From M0108 sp964523415 (GTDB lineage: Bacteria; Pseudomonadota; Gammaproteobacteria; Chromatiales; Chromatiaceae): a stretch of DNA of 23,754 nt. The position numbers and the translations under genes were made by a program. Below are positions 6,501 to 15,420 of the stretch, in pieces (the stretch's first letter is position 1; the number at the start of each line of letters is the position of its first letter). Below the pieces are notes generated by a model. The model did no database searches and was not told where the DNA came from. It was given only the letters and a program-made list of their open reading frames with translations. The DNA lies in the NCBI GenBank assembly GCA_964523415.1, contig CAZFZB010000035.1, positions 1-23,754 on the forward strand. The letters run 5' to 3'.

Positions 6501-7333
6501 AGTTGGAACTCCGCTTCGATTTCCCACAGGGTGGCGCTGGACAGGTGGGGCGGCTCCCAGGAGGGCAGGTCCTGGTCGTAGAGGATGCCGAGGGACATGC
6601 CGTCGTCCAGTTGGATGCGGCGGGCGGCCTCGGCGGGGTCATCGGTGGCCCCGGCAGCGTTGGGATGCACCAGGTGCTTCCATTCCTTTTGCTCCGGCTG
6701 GTAGGTCTGGCAGGGGCTGAGAACGTGGAGGAAGGAAAAGCCCCGGTGCTGAATGGCCTGGACGATCAGGTGGGTGAGGTCACTGGGATCGCCCGTGAAG
6801 CCGCGGGCGATGAAGGAGGCGCCGGCGGCCAGGGCCAGGGCGGTGGGTTGGAAGCGCCGGACGCCGGTGCCACGGGGGGTGAGCTTGCTGTGGGTCCAGT
6901 CCGGCTGGGTGGTGGGCGAGGCCTGGCCCTTGGTCATGCCATAGACCTCGTTATCCATGACGATGTAGGTCAGGTCGACGTTGCGCCGGCAGGCGTGCAG
7001 AAAGTGGTTGCCGCCAATGGAGAAGCCGTCGCCATCGCCCCCGGCGACCACGACCGTGAGGTCCGGGCGGGCGGCCTTGAGGCCGGCGGCGATGGCCAGG
7101 GAGCGGCCATGGATACCGTGGAAGCCGTAACTGTTGATGTAGGCCGGCAGGCGCGAGGAGCAGCCAATGCCGGAGACCATGGCCAGTTGTTCCTTGGGCA
7201 GTTGCAGAAAGGCGGCAGCCTTGCTCATGGCGGCGAGTACGCCGAAATCCCCGCATCCGGGGCACCAGATGGGGTTGATGTCGGATTTGTAATCCTTGGC
7301 CTTGAGGGCCGGGGTGCTGGTCGCGGCTTCCAT
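6497..7333 (-). CDS. korB: 2-oxoacid:ferredoxin oxidoreductase beta subunit (2-oxoglutarate type likely)
   Basis: A 278-residue cytoplasmic subunit that binds thiamine diphosphate and an Fe-S cluster. With the alpha subunit it oxidises a 2-oxoacid plus CoA to acyl-CoA, CO2 and reduced ferredoxin, or runs in reverse. Visible are C24-P-G-C27 near the N terminus, GIGCSS with C58, the thiamine motif from GDGDGFSIGGNH (99-110) to MDN (126-128), and a further Cys (C208) in VLSPCQTY, together the pattern of four cluster ligands. The start is taken at 7333 (MEAATSTP), one base after the korA stop; the longer frame would extend deep into korA. 2-Oxoglutarate is the likely substrate for this two-subunit class, but pyruvate or branched-chain oxoacids cannot be excluded. 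No ferredoxin gene is adjacent. Confidence 0.9.
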   Translation of the reverse strand: MEAATSTPALKAKDYKSDINPIWCPGCGDFGVLAAMSKAAAFLQLPKEQLAMVSGIGCSSRLPAYINSYGFHGIHGRSLAIAAGLKAARPDLTVVVAGGDGDGFSIGGNHFLHACRRNVDLTYIVMDNEVYGMTKGQASPTTQPDWTHSKLTPRGTGVRRFQPTALALAAGASFIARGFTGDPSDLTHLIVQAIQHRGFSFLHVLSPCQTYQPEQKEWKHLVHPNAAGATDDPAEAARRIQLDDGMSLGILYDQDLPSWEPPHLSSATLWEIEAEFQL

Positions 7334-7334
7334 A

Positions 7335-9065
7335 TCAGTGCTCCTGGTTGGGGCTGGCGAGGGCGGCTGCGACGATGTCGCCGGGCCGCAGGGGCAGGGG
7401 GCCGGGTCGGGCGAGGGATCGCGCCCCGGCAGGCAGGGCCTGCTCGGCGTGCAGGTAATGGAATAACTGGGCACCCTGGTTCTGCTCTACGACCAGGATT
7501 TCCTCGGCACCCGCCAGGGCCTGGGCCAGTTCGGTATGGCACAGGGGGGCTATGAGGCGCAGGGCTATGGCCCGTGCCCCCTTGCCGGCGGCGGTCAGGC
7601 GCTCGGCGGCCTCGACAACGGCCCCGGTAGCCGAGCCCCAGGTGACGAGGGCGATAGGGCCTGAGCCCCTGATCTCGGCCCAGTAGCGACCGTACGCGAA
7701 GCGCTGAAGCTTGTGATGGCGCTTCTGGGATTGGAGCAGGTGGTCCTTGGCCATGCTGGAGGGGGTGCCGCGCGGGTTGTGCTCCAGACCATCCGCGGTG
7801 TACATGCAGCCCGCCTGTCCCGGCAGGGCCATGGGCGAGACGCCGGTTTCCGTAAGGGCGTAACGGCGGTAGGGCTCATCGCCCGCTTCGGCCATGAGGC
7901 GCGGCAGCTCGTCCGGGAAGGCCTCCGGAGGGGCGCAGATGGTCCGGGACTGGCCCAGGGCCTGGTCGGTCAGGACGATGGCGACGGTTTGCAGGTGTTC
8001 CGCCAGCCGCACCGCCCACTGGGTGGTCAGGACGCAGTCACGGATGTCGGTGGCCGCCAGCACCAGGTGCGGGGCATCGCCGTGGCAGCCGTAGAGGGCG
8101 ATGTTGAGGTCCGACTGTTCGGACTTGGTGGGGATGCCGGTGGAGGGGCCGCCGCGCATGACATTGGCGACGACGATCGGGGTCTCACTGGCGATCGCCA
8201 GGCCCAGACCCTCCATCATGAGGCTGAGGCCAGGACCGGAGGTGGCGGTGAGGGAGGGGACGCCTCCGAAGGAGCCTCCGATGATCATGTTGACCGAGGC
8301 CAGTTCATCCTCGGCCTGGAGCAAACCGCCGCCAACCTTCTCCAAGCGGGGGGCGAGCCACTCCAGCATCTCGGTGGCGGGGGTGATGGGGTAGGCCGCG
8401 ACGAAGCGAATGCCGCCGCGCAGGGCGCCCAGGCCGCTGGCCTCGTTACCGCTCATATTCCAGCGCTCCGTGCTCGCGATCTCGGTGACGGGCTGGGCTG
8501 GGGCGGCGGCGTAACCGGCCTGGAGGCAGGCGAGGGCGGAGTCGGCGATGCTGGAACTCTTCTTGCCCAGGGTTGCCTTGGCCTCGATCTCAAGGGCCGC
8601 CAGGGGTAGCCCGGCCATGGCGCCCGCGGCGCCCAGGGCCACCATGTTGAGCCGGCCGCCCGCTACCGCGTCGGCCATGGCCTTGAGCGGCAGGTCCACC
8701 ACCTGGGCCCCGCTCGCCAGGATCTCGGGGGGGGTGGCGCCGCCCGCGGGGTCGGACAGGATCAGGCTGGAGCCGTCCAGGGGGATCTCGTCGAGGAAGC
8801 GGCTGATGTTGAGCCAATCCAGGGCCACCAGGATGTCGAACCTGTCGTCCATGGAGTTCACTGGGTCTGGTCCAAAACGCACCATGGCCGCGGACTCTCC
8901 GCCCCGGATCTGAGGACCGGCGGAACGGGTCATGAGGCCGAAGAAGCCCGCACGGGCCACGGCTGCGAGCAGGATGGAGCCGGTCGTGACGGCACCGCTG
9001 CCGCCCGAGCCGGTGATGGCGATGGATAGCCGGGGGGGCTGTCCTGTAGGGGAATCCTTGGGCAT
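7335..9065 (-). CDS. korA: 2-oxoacid:ferredoxin oxidoreductase alpha subunit, gamma-alpha fusion
   Basis: A 576-residue subunit in which the gamma domain (about 12-195, with GSGGSGAVTTG at 18-28 and SAGPQIRGGES) is fused before the alpha pyrimidine-binding domain (about 200-576, with GNEASGLGALRGG and YPITPATEM, then TATSGPGLSLM). This fusion and length are normal for the KorA class. It is the first gene of a three-gene minus-strand operon with korB and a ferritin-like gene. It diverges from mutL across about 250 bases. No strong ribosome site precedes the ATG at 9065, and no confident promoter could be placed. In a Chromatiales-like host the enzyme could serve a reductive or anaerobic TCA branch together with the fumarate reductase in this window; that link is an inference. 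Confidence 0.92.
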   Translation of the reverse strand: MPKDSPTGQPPRLSIAITGSGGSGAVTTGSILLAAVARAGFFGLMTRSAGPQIRGGESAAMVRFGPDPVNSMDDRFDILVALDWLNISRFLDEIPLDGSSLILSDPAGGATPPEILASGAQVVDLPLKAMADAVAGGRLNMVALGAAGAMAGLPLAALEIEAKATLGKKSSSIADSALACLQAGYAAAPAQPVTEIASTERWNMSGNEASGLGALRGGIRFVAAYPITPATEMLEWLAPRLEKVGGGLLQAEDELASVNMIIGGSFGGVPSLTATSGPGLSLMMEGLGLAIASETPIVVANVMRGGPSTGIPTKSEQSDLNIALYGCHGDAPHLVLAATDIRDCVLTTQWAVRLAEHLQTVAIVLTDQALGQSRTICAPPEAFPDELPRLMAEAGDEPYRRYALTETGVSPMALPGQAGCMYTADGLEHNPRGTPSSMAKDHLLQSQKRHHKLQRFAYGRYWAEIRGSGPIALVTWGSATGAVVEAAERLTAAGKGARAIALRLIAPLCHTELAQALAGAEEILVVEQNQGAQLFHYLHAEQALPAGARSLARPGPLPLRPGDIVAAALASPNQEH

Positions 9066-9312
9066 TGTTGGGGATGGGGTGGCTAAGTGGTTGAGGGTAA
9101 GGCAATGATAGCCCAGCCGGGGGGTGGGGTGTAATCAACGGCAAGGGGGAAGAAGCCGATTTCCTGGGGATCCCGCGCTTGGCTGGTCATACCGGCAGGC
9201 CGATCCGGCTGGCTCGATCGGACCATCGAGGCCCAAACCTGGCGTCCGATCCCCGGCGCGCTGGCCATGCGCGTCTTGCTTCCCGTCGCCCTTTTTGTTT
9301 CCATCCCCGACC

Positions 9313-11235
9313 ATGAGCACCGCGATCTCTAACCCTCCCCGCATCCGGACCCTGCCGGCCCAACTCGTCAACCAGATCGCCGCGGGGGAGGTGGTAGAGC
9401 GGCCGGCCTCCGTTGCCAAGGAGTTGATCGAGAATAGCCTGGATGCCGGCGCGGATCGCATCGAGATCGACCTGGAACAGGGGGGCGTCAAGCTGCTGCG
9501 GGTGCGGGATAACGGCTGCGGTATCCCCCGCGAGGATCTGGCATTGGCGTTGAGCCGTCACGCGACCAGCAAGATCGCTAGCCTGGCGGACCTGGAGGCG
9601 GTGGCCTCCCTGGGCTTTCGGGGCGAGGCCCTGCCGAGCATCGCCTCGGTATCGCGGCTGGAGGTACGGTCCCGCGCCCAGGATGCGGAGACGGCCTGGG
9701 CGATCCAGGGGGACGGCGGTGAGCGCCACGCGGAACCGGCGCCGGCCTCACACCCCATCGGGACTACGGTCGAGGTGCGCGATCTCTTCTACAACACCCC
9801 GGCCCGGCGCAAGTTTCTGAAGGCCGAGAAGACGGAGTTGGGCCACATCGAGCAGGTGGTACGGCGCATTGCACTGGCACGGCACGGGGCGCGCTTCCGC
9901 CTCAACCACAATGGCCGTACCCTGCTCGATCTGCCGCCGGCGGCGGGCGAGGAAGGCCTGCGGCGGCGCCTGGCGCAACTGGCGGGGGAGGCCTTTCTGG
10001 AACATGCCCTGGTGGTAGAGGATGCCGCGGTCGGCCTGTGCCTCCAGGGTTGGGTGGCGGCACCGGCTTTCTCGCGCAGCCAGGCGGATCTTCAGTTCTT
10101 CTACGTCAATGGCCGCCTGGTGCGGGATAAGCTGGTGACCCATGCCGTACGTCAGGCCTTCCAGGACGTGCTGCATCAAAGCCGTCATCCGGCCTATGTC
10201 CTCTATCTGGAGTTGCCGCCCCAACTGGTGGACGTCAATGTCCACCCGGCCAAGCAGGAGGTGCGCTTTCGGGAGGGCCGCCAGGTTCATGACTTCATCT
10301 TCCGTGCCCTGCATCGACGTTTGGCGGAGGGCGAGATGGGTGAGGCCCGGGTAGGGCTGGCGGCGCCGGTATTGGGGTCGGTGCCGGGCCCTGGGGCGGA
10401 GCGGGTGGTGGCGGGGGTCTGGCCACGGCAATTGCCAATGTCGCCGCGGGTGGCGGAGGAGCCTGGCTTTTGGCGTGCCTATCTGGATGCCCCGCGTCCC
10501 GATCCTGCGCCCTGGGCCGATCCCGCCGGGGCGGGTGCACCTCCTGACGTCCGGAACAGCACCCTTCCGGGTCTTCTTCCGGGCACTGGGTCGAGCGCCG
10601 ACGAGGGTGCGGGGATTCCACCCCTCGGATATGCCCTGGGGCAGCTCCAGGGTATCTACATCCTGTCCCAGGCGGCGGATGGTTTGGTGATCGTGGATAT
10701 GCACGCGGCTCACGAGCGCATTACCTATGAGCGCCTCAAGCAGTACTGGCAGACGGGCCTGGCGGGGGCCGGCCCGGGGGAGGGGCTTGTCGGCGATCTG
10801 CGCCGCCAGCCCTTGCTGGTGCCGGTGGTGGTGCGGGTCAGCGCGCGCGAGGCCGATCTGGCGGCGTCCAGCCTCGATGTCTTCGCCCGCTTCGGCCTGG
10901 TCATCGACCGGGTGGGGGAGGCCAGCCTGGTGGTCCGGGAGATCCCGGTCTTGCTGCAGGGCGCCGATGCGGAGGCCCTGGTGCGTGACCTGCTGGCGGA
11001 TCTGGTGGTCCACGGTCGTACCGAGTTACTCCAGGAGCGGGTCAAGGAGGTCTTGGCGACCCTGGCCTGCCATCACGCTGTACGCGCCAATCGCCGCCTG
11101 ACCCTGGAGGAGATGAATGGCTTGCTGCGGGACATGGAGCTGACCGAGCGAGCGGATCAGTGCAATCATGGTCGCCCGACCTGGGTTCGATTATCCCTGG
11201 CGGAACTCGACCGGCTCTTCGCCCGCGGTCGCTGA
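9313..11235 (+). CDS. mutL: DNA mismatch repair protein MutL
   Basis: A 640-residue protein that couples mismatch recognition by MutS to strand incision. The N-terminal GHKL ATPase shows QIAAGEVVERPASVAKELIE with the catalytic Glu, DNGCGI and GFRGEALPSIASVS. A Pro/Gly-rich linker (about 345-430) leads to the C-terminal dimerisation domain. That domain holds D462-M-H-A-x2-E-x4-E, the metal-binding endonuclease motif with Met in place of the usual Gln, plus ACHHAVRA and QCNHGRP. This MutL is therefore probably a nicking enzyme, unlike that of E. coli, which depends on MutH. The start MSTAIS at 9313 matches the family N terminus; an upstream in-frame start would add 63 unrelated residues. It heads the mutL-miaA-hfq-hflX-hflKC block. 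The neighbour amiB, common upstream of mutL, is replaced here by korA. Confidence 0.95.
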   Translation: MSTAISNPPRIRTLPAQLVNQIAAGEVVERPASVAKELIENSLDAGADRIEIDLEQGGVKLLRVRDNGCGIPREDLALALSRHATSKIASLADLEAVASLGFRGEALPSIASVSRLEVRSRAQDAETAWAIQGDGGERHAEPAPASHPIGTTVEVRDLFYNTPARRKFLKAEKTELGHIEQVVRRIALARHGARFRLNHNGRTLLDLPPAAGEEGLRRRLAQLAGEAFLEHALVVEDAAVGLCLQGWVAAPAFSRSQADLQFFYVNGRLVRDKLVTHAVRQAFQDVLHQSRHPAYVLYLELPPQLVDVNVHPAKQEVRFREGRQVHDFIFRALHRRLAEGEMGEARVGLAAPVLGSVPGPGAERVVAGVWPRQLPMSPRVAEEPGFWRAYLDAPRPDPAPWADPAGAGAPPDVRNSTLPGLLPGTGSSADEGAGIPPLGYALGQLQGIYILSQAADGLVIVDMHAAHERITYERLKQYWQTGLAGAGPGEGLVGDLRRQPLLVPVVVRVSAREADLAASSLDVFARFGLVIDRVGEASLVVREIPVLLQGADAEALVRDLLADLVVHGRTELLQERVKEVLATLACHHAVRANRRLTLEEMNGLLRDMELTERADQCNHGRPTWVRLSLAELDRLFARGR

Positions 11236-11307
11236 ACCGGATGGCGGAGGTTGCCCCTCGGTCCCTCCTTCAACCGCTATCTTTGCCGTATCTCGACTAA
11301 CCAGGCC

Positions 11308-12243
11308 ATGTCCGATCAACCCCTCGCCATCTTCCTCATGGGTCCTACCGCCTCCGGCAAGACGGATTTGGCGGTGGATCTGGCGGCCCGCTTTCCCTGC
11401 GACATCATCAGCGTGGATTCGGCTCAGGTCTATCGGGGTCTGGACATAGGTTCCGCCAAGCCTGGGTCAGAGGTCCTGGCCGCCTCACCCCATCGGCTCA
11501 TCGATATCTGTGAACCGACCGAGGCCTATTCCGCGGCGCGTTTCCGAGACGATGCCTTGCGGGAAATGGCGGAGATCGTGGCCCGGGGGCGGGTGCCCCT
11601 CCTGGTCGGTGGCACCATGCTCTATTTTCGCGCCTTGCAAGCGGGGCTGGCACCCATGCCCGAGGCGGACCCCGGGATACGCGCCCGGCTGGAGCAGGAG
11701 GCAGAGGTCTCGGGTTGGGCAGATCTGCACCAAAGGCTGCTGAGGGTGGACCCGGAGGCTGGCGCCCGCATCCACCCCCACGACTCCCAGCGCATCCAAC
11801 GGGCCCTGGAGGTGTTCGAGATCACCGGCACGCCCCTTAGCCAGTGGCAGCGGGCGTCCGCACCCGTAAACCCCTTGCCCTACCGCCTGCTCAAACTGGT
11901 CCGCGCTCCCCGGGAGCGGCAGGTGCTGCGCGAGCGCATCGCTCACCGCTTTCAGGCCATGCTGGACGCGGGTTTGGAGGACGAGGTGCGCAGGCTCTGG
12001 GCCAGGGGCGACCTGACCCCGGACCTGCCCTCCCTGCGCAGTGTCGGATATCGGCAAGTATTGAATTACTTATTGGGTGGCTCCAGCTTCGAGGTCATGA
12101 TCGAAAGAGGTGTTACGGCCACGCGGCAACTGGCCAAAAGACAACTGACCTGGTTGCGCTCGGAACCTGATTGCCACTGGTTGTTCGATGACGATTCCCC
12201 TTATGACCAGGCCCGACGCCTCCTGAACGATGCTGGTTCTTGA
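11308..12243 (+). CDS. miaA: tRNA dimethylallyltransferase
   Basis: A 311-residue enzyme that transfers a dimethylallyl group to A37 of tRNAs reading UNN codons. The P-loop GPTASGKT is near residue 12, followed by DSAQVYRGLDIGSAKP with the catalytic Asp, VGGTMLYFRAL, the HDSQRIQRALEV element and VGYRQ. The length is normal. The start at 11308 (MSDQPLAIFLMGPT) fits the family; the longer frame opens with a TTG at 11251 and adds 19 unrelated residues. It lies 72 bases after mutL, and the hfq leader follows, as in other gammaproteobacteria where hfq is partly transcribed from within or upstream of miaA. Confidence 0.95.
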   Translation: MSDQPLAIFLMGPTASGKTDLAVDLAARFPCDIISVDSAQVYRGLDIGSAKPGSEVLAASPHRLIDICEPTEAYSAARFRDDALREMAEIVARGRVPLLVGGTMLYFRALQAGLAPMPEADPGIRARLEQEAEVSGWADLHQRLLRVDPEAGARIHPHDSQRIQRALEVFEITGTPLSQWQRASAPVNPLPYRLLKLVRAPRERQVLRERIAHRFQAMLDAGLEDEVRRLWARGDLTPDLPSLRSVGYRQVLNYLLGGSSFEVMIERGVTATRQLAKRQLTWLRSEPDCHWLFDDDSPYDQARRLLNDAGS

Positions 12244-12352
12244 ACTTTGGCGGAATTTCGTGTTCTCATTGACTTTTTGAGGGGGACTCTAGCTTGCCCT
12301 CGCTGAGACAACTACTCACATGCATCAACTAAAAGAATCCGGAGATACCTCC

Positions 12353-12607
12353 ATGTCCAAAGGGCAAAACCTTCAAGATCCCTTCCTCAACGCCCTTAGG
12401 AAGGAGCGGATCCCCGTCTCCGTTTTCCTGGTGAACGGTATCAAGCTCCAGGGTCAGATCGAGTCCTTCGACCAATTCGTGGTGCTTCTCAAGAACAACG
12501 TCAGTCAGATGATCTACAAGCACGCCATCTCCACGGTTGTGCCAGCACGCAACGTGAAAATCGCCTCTCAAGTGCCGGATGATATGCCCGAACCCGGTAA
12601 TTTCTGA
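12353..12607 (+). CDS. hfq: RNA chaperone Hfq
   Basis: An 84-residue Sm-like protein that forms a hexameric ring and pairs small RNAs with mRNAs. The Sm1 motif covers VSVFLVNGIKLQGQIESFDQ and Sm2 has YKHAISTVVP, with the proximal-face Gln near the N terminus (GQNLQDPFLN). The start is supported by GGAG at 12341-12344, eight bases before ATG; the longer frame from 12320 lacks such a site. The C-terminal tail is short (about 15 residues after the Sm core) compared with the 102-residue E. coli protein, as is common outside the Enterobacterales. It lies between miaA and hflX with about 100 bases on each side. Confidence 0.97.
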   Translation: MSKGQNLQDPFLNALRKERIPVSVFLVNGIKLQGQIESFDQFVVLLKNNVSQMIYKHAISTVVPARNVKIASQVPDDMPEPGNF

Positions 12608-12702
12608 CCCCGGGCGCTTTGGGCGGGGCTCCTGGGTTCCTGGTCCCCGGTTGCATCAGGGTTCTAACCCGCATTTCTTCCCCTTCTCCTGAAGTAGATA
12701 CC

Positions 12703-14040
12703 ATGTTCGAGCGCCCGCGCGCTGGAGAAAAGGCCGTCCTGGTGCATCTGGATTTGGGACGCGTCTCGGACCCGGAGGAGGTCGAGGAATTTCGCCTGCT
12801 GGCCCGGTCCGCTGGCGCCGAAATCGTCGGTGAAATGGGTGGCAGTCGCGCCACCCCCGACCCGCGGCTCTTTATCGGCTCTGGCAAGGCGGATGAATTA
12901 AAGATGCTGGTGGAGGTGGGAGGGGTGGACTTGGTCATCTTCGACCATGCCCTCTCCCCGGGTCAGGAGCGCAATCTGGAACGCCATCTCCAATGCCGGG
13001 TGCTCGATCGCTCGGGGTTGATCCTGGATATATTCGCCCAGCGCGCCCGTTCTTTCGAGGGTAAGCTGCAGGTGGAACTGGCCCAACTCACCCACCTCTC
13101 CACCCGGTTGGTGCGTGGCTGGACCCACCTGGAGCGTCAGAAGGGGGGTATCGGTCTGCGCGGTCCGGGTGAGACCCAACTCGAATCCGATCGCCGCCTG
13201 CTGGGTAAGCGGATAGCCACCCTCAACAAGCGGTTGGAGCGCATTGTCGGTCAAAGGGCCCAGGGACGGCGGGCTCGGGATAAGGCCGAGTTGCCGACGG
13301 TGTCGGTGGTCGGCTACACCAACGCGGGAAAATCCACCCTCTTCAACAGCCTTACCCAGGCCGGCGTCCTGCAGGCGGACCAACTCTTCGCGACCCTGGA
13401 TCCGACGCTCCGTCGGCTGGAGCCCCCGGAGGGACCAGCCGTGATCCTGGCCGACACCGTAGGCTTCATCAATCACCTGCCCCATGAGTTGGTAGCGGCC
13501 TTTCGCTCGACCCTGGAGGAGACGCGCGGCGCTGATCTGCTGCTGCATGTCATCGATGCCGCCGGGGCCCGACGTGCGGGCTGTATCGCGGATGTCGAGG
13601 AGGTTCTGGATGAGATCGGAGCCGGTGATGCCCCCCAGATCCAGGTCTTCAACAAGATAGACCTGATCCCGGACGCCGAGCCACGCCTCGAGCGCGACGG
13701 CCAGGGCCGGGTGCGGAGGGTTTGGCTCAGCGCCCGGACCGGGGCCGGCATCGAGCTGTTGCTGGGGGCCATCACCGAACAGCTTGGCGCCGAGCGGTTG
13801 CGCCGATCGGTGCGGCTGGGTCCGGCCGAGGGGGCCTTGCGGGCCTGGTTTTTCTCGCATTCCCAGGTTTTGGCGGAATCGCATCGCGAACAGGGAGGTT
13901 GGGACCTGGAGGTACGGGTACCACGACTCGAGTTGGAACGTCTGCTCGGCCGTGACCCGGCCCTGGCGGGGCGTCTGTCCGAGCCACCGGTGGCGGCGGA
14001 GATAGGGGAAGGAGAAACGGCGGTGACGGCCCAGGCCTGA
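12703..14040 (+). CDS. hflX: Ribosome-associated GTPase HflX
   Basis: A 445-residue GTPase that splits stalled or stressed ribosomes. The N-terminal HflX domain (about 1-190) ends in the family signature GPGETQLESDRR. The G domain follows with G1 GYTNAGKST, G2 around TLDPT, G3 DTVGF and G4 NKID, then a C-terminal extension. The start at 12703 (MFERPRAGEK) matches the family; the longer frame from 12619 would add 28 residues that do not look like HflX. Codon use is like its neighbours. It sits between hfq and hflK, as in E. coli. Confidence 0.95.
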   Translation: MFERPRAGEKAVLVHLDLGRVSDPEEVEEFRLLARSAGAEIVGEMGGSRATPDPRLFIGSGKADELKMLVEVGGVDLVIFDHALSPGQERNLERHLQCRVLDRSGLILDIFAQRARSFEGKLQVELAQLTHLSTRLVRGWTHLERQKGGIGLRGPGETQLESDRRLLGKRIATLNKRLERIVGQRAQGRRARDKAELPTVSVVGYTNAGKSTLFNSLTQAGVLQADQLFATLDPTLRRLEPPEGPAVILADTVGFINHLPHELVAAFRSTLEETRGADLLLHVIDAAGARRAGCIADVEEVLDEIGAGDAPQIQVFNKIDLIPDAEPRLERDGQGRVRRVWLSARTGAGIELLLGAITEQLGAERLRRSVRLGPAEGALRAWFFSHSQVLAESHREQGGWDLEVRVPRLELERLLGRDPALAGRLSEPPVAAEIGEGETAVTAQA

Positions 14041-14217
14041 ATCCGACGGGTTTGCCCAACCTCTTTGTTCTTCCCTACAATACCCAATATATCCAAATGG
14101 CGAATCCTACCCTCGAGGTGGATTCCCAATCCGATGCCTGGCTCCGGGCCGGTGCCAGTGGCGCGGGACTGGATTCGACCAACGACCCAAGGGTCAACTG
14201 CATGGCGTGGGGTAACT

Positions 14218-15420
14218 ATGGCCTGGAATGAGCCCGGTGGTGGCGGCAACAAGGATCCCTGGGGTGGTAGGAGCGGCGGTGACCAGCAGGGTCCGCCGGA
14301 CCTGGATGAGGTGGTTCGCAAGCTCCAGGAGCGTTTGGGCAACCTGTTCGGCGGCAAAAGGAAACCGCCCAGGGCGCCTTCCCAGGACGATGAGGGTGGA
14401 TCTGGCGGCGGCTTCCCCGGTTTGCCTGGCGGTGGCATTAGCCGTACGGTGGCCGGCGTGGTGGCCGGTATCGCCTTCGTCATCTGGCTGGCATCCGGTA
14501 TCTATATCATCCAGCCGGCGGAGCGGGGCGTGATCCTGCGCTTCGGGGCCTATGCCTACATGACCGAGCCGGGCCCACACTGGCACATTCCTTATCCCTT
14601 CGAGAACGTGGTCAAGGTCAACGTGGACGAGATCTCGTCCTTCACCCATAAGGCCACCATGCTGACCCAGGACGAAAATATCGTTGAGCTGGAACTGACG
14701 GTGCAATCGCGTATCCAGGATGCGGCGGACTATCTCTTCCAGGACCAGGCCCCGGAGAAGACCCTGCGTGACGCCACCGAGACCGAGGTGCGCAAGACCA
14801 TTGGCGCGAGCAAGCTCGATTACATCCTGACGGAGGGTCGTGGCGCGGTGGCCACCACCATCAAGGACCGGGTACAGGCCCTGATGAACCAATACAAGAC
14901 CGGGCTGGAGGTCACCTCGGTCAACATGCAGCCGGCCAAGCCACCAGAACAGGTCAAGGAGGCCTTCGACGACGCCATCAAGGCCCGCGAGGACAAGGAG
15001 CGCCTTGAGAACAAGGCCGAGGCCTACTCCAACGAAATCCTGCCCCAGGCGCGGGGCGAGGCGGCCCGCATGGAGGCCGATGCCAAGGCCTATCGTGACC
15101 GGGTCATCGCCAGCGCCGAGGGTGAATCCGCCCGTTTCCTCTCCATCCTGGGCGAGTATGCCAAGGCCCCCGAGGTCACCCGCGAACGCCTCTATCTGGA
15201 GACCATGGAACGAGTGCTGAGTGAGACCAACAAGGTGGTGCTCGATGTCAAGGATGGTGGCAACAGCCTCATTTATCTCCCCTTGGATCAGATCGTCTCG
15301 CAAAAACAGCAAGCTAGTCAGGAGGTTAAGGCCAACACCCGCGCCGCCCCCGCTCCCGAGCCGAGCCAGACCCCCAAAAAGGATAACCGAGATGCCGCTC
15401 GTGAGCGGAGGGAACGCTGA
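14218..15420 (+). CDS. hflK: FtsH protease modulator subunit HflK
   Basis: A 400-residue SPFH protein. The N terminus is Gly-rich and typical for HflK (MAWNEPGGGGNKDPWGG), then comes an FGGKRK-containing stretch, a membrane helix (about 76-98) and the SPFH domain starting at QPAERGVILRFG. A helical coiled-coil region follows, with REDKERLENKAEAYSNEILP. The C terminus (about 365-400) is charged and Ala/Pro-rich. It forms a cage with HflC around FtsH at the periplasmic face of the inner membrane. The start at 14218 fits the family, whereas a longer frame from 14065 reads unrelated residues. Its stop overlaps the HflC start (TGATG), giving translational coupling. Confidence 0.96.
   Translation: MAWNEPGGGGNKDPWGGRSGGDQQGPPDLDEVVRKLQERLGNLFGGKRKPPRAPSQDDEGGSGGGFPGLPGGGISRTVAGVVAGIAFVIWLASGIYIIQPAERGVILRFGAYAYMTEPGPHWHIPYPFENVVKVNVDEISSFTHKATMLTQDENIVELELTVQSRIQDAADYLFQDQAPEKTLRDATETEVRKTIGASKLDYILTEGRGAVATTIKDRVQALMNQYKTGLEVTSVNMQPAKPPEQVKEAFDDAIKAREDKERLENKAEAYSNEILPQARGEAARMEADAKAYRDRVIASAEGESARFLSILGEYAKAPEVTRERLYLETMERVLSETNKVVLDVKDGGNSLIYLPLDQIVSQKQQASQEVKANTRAAPAPEPSQTPKKDNRDAARERRER

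Noticed and set aside
9748..11013. Minus-strand open frame of 421 codons inside mutL
   Set aside because: It is antisense to clear MutL motifs, with His/Gln/Arg-rich composition and no recognisable domain.
12269..12295. Possible hfq promoter, TTGACT with TAGCTT 15 bases later
   Set aside because: The spacer is short and the -10 match is poor. hfq may have a promoter here, but the sequence does not establish it.
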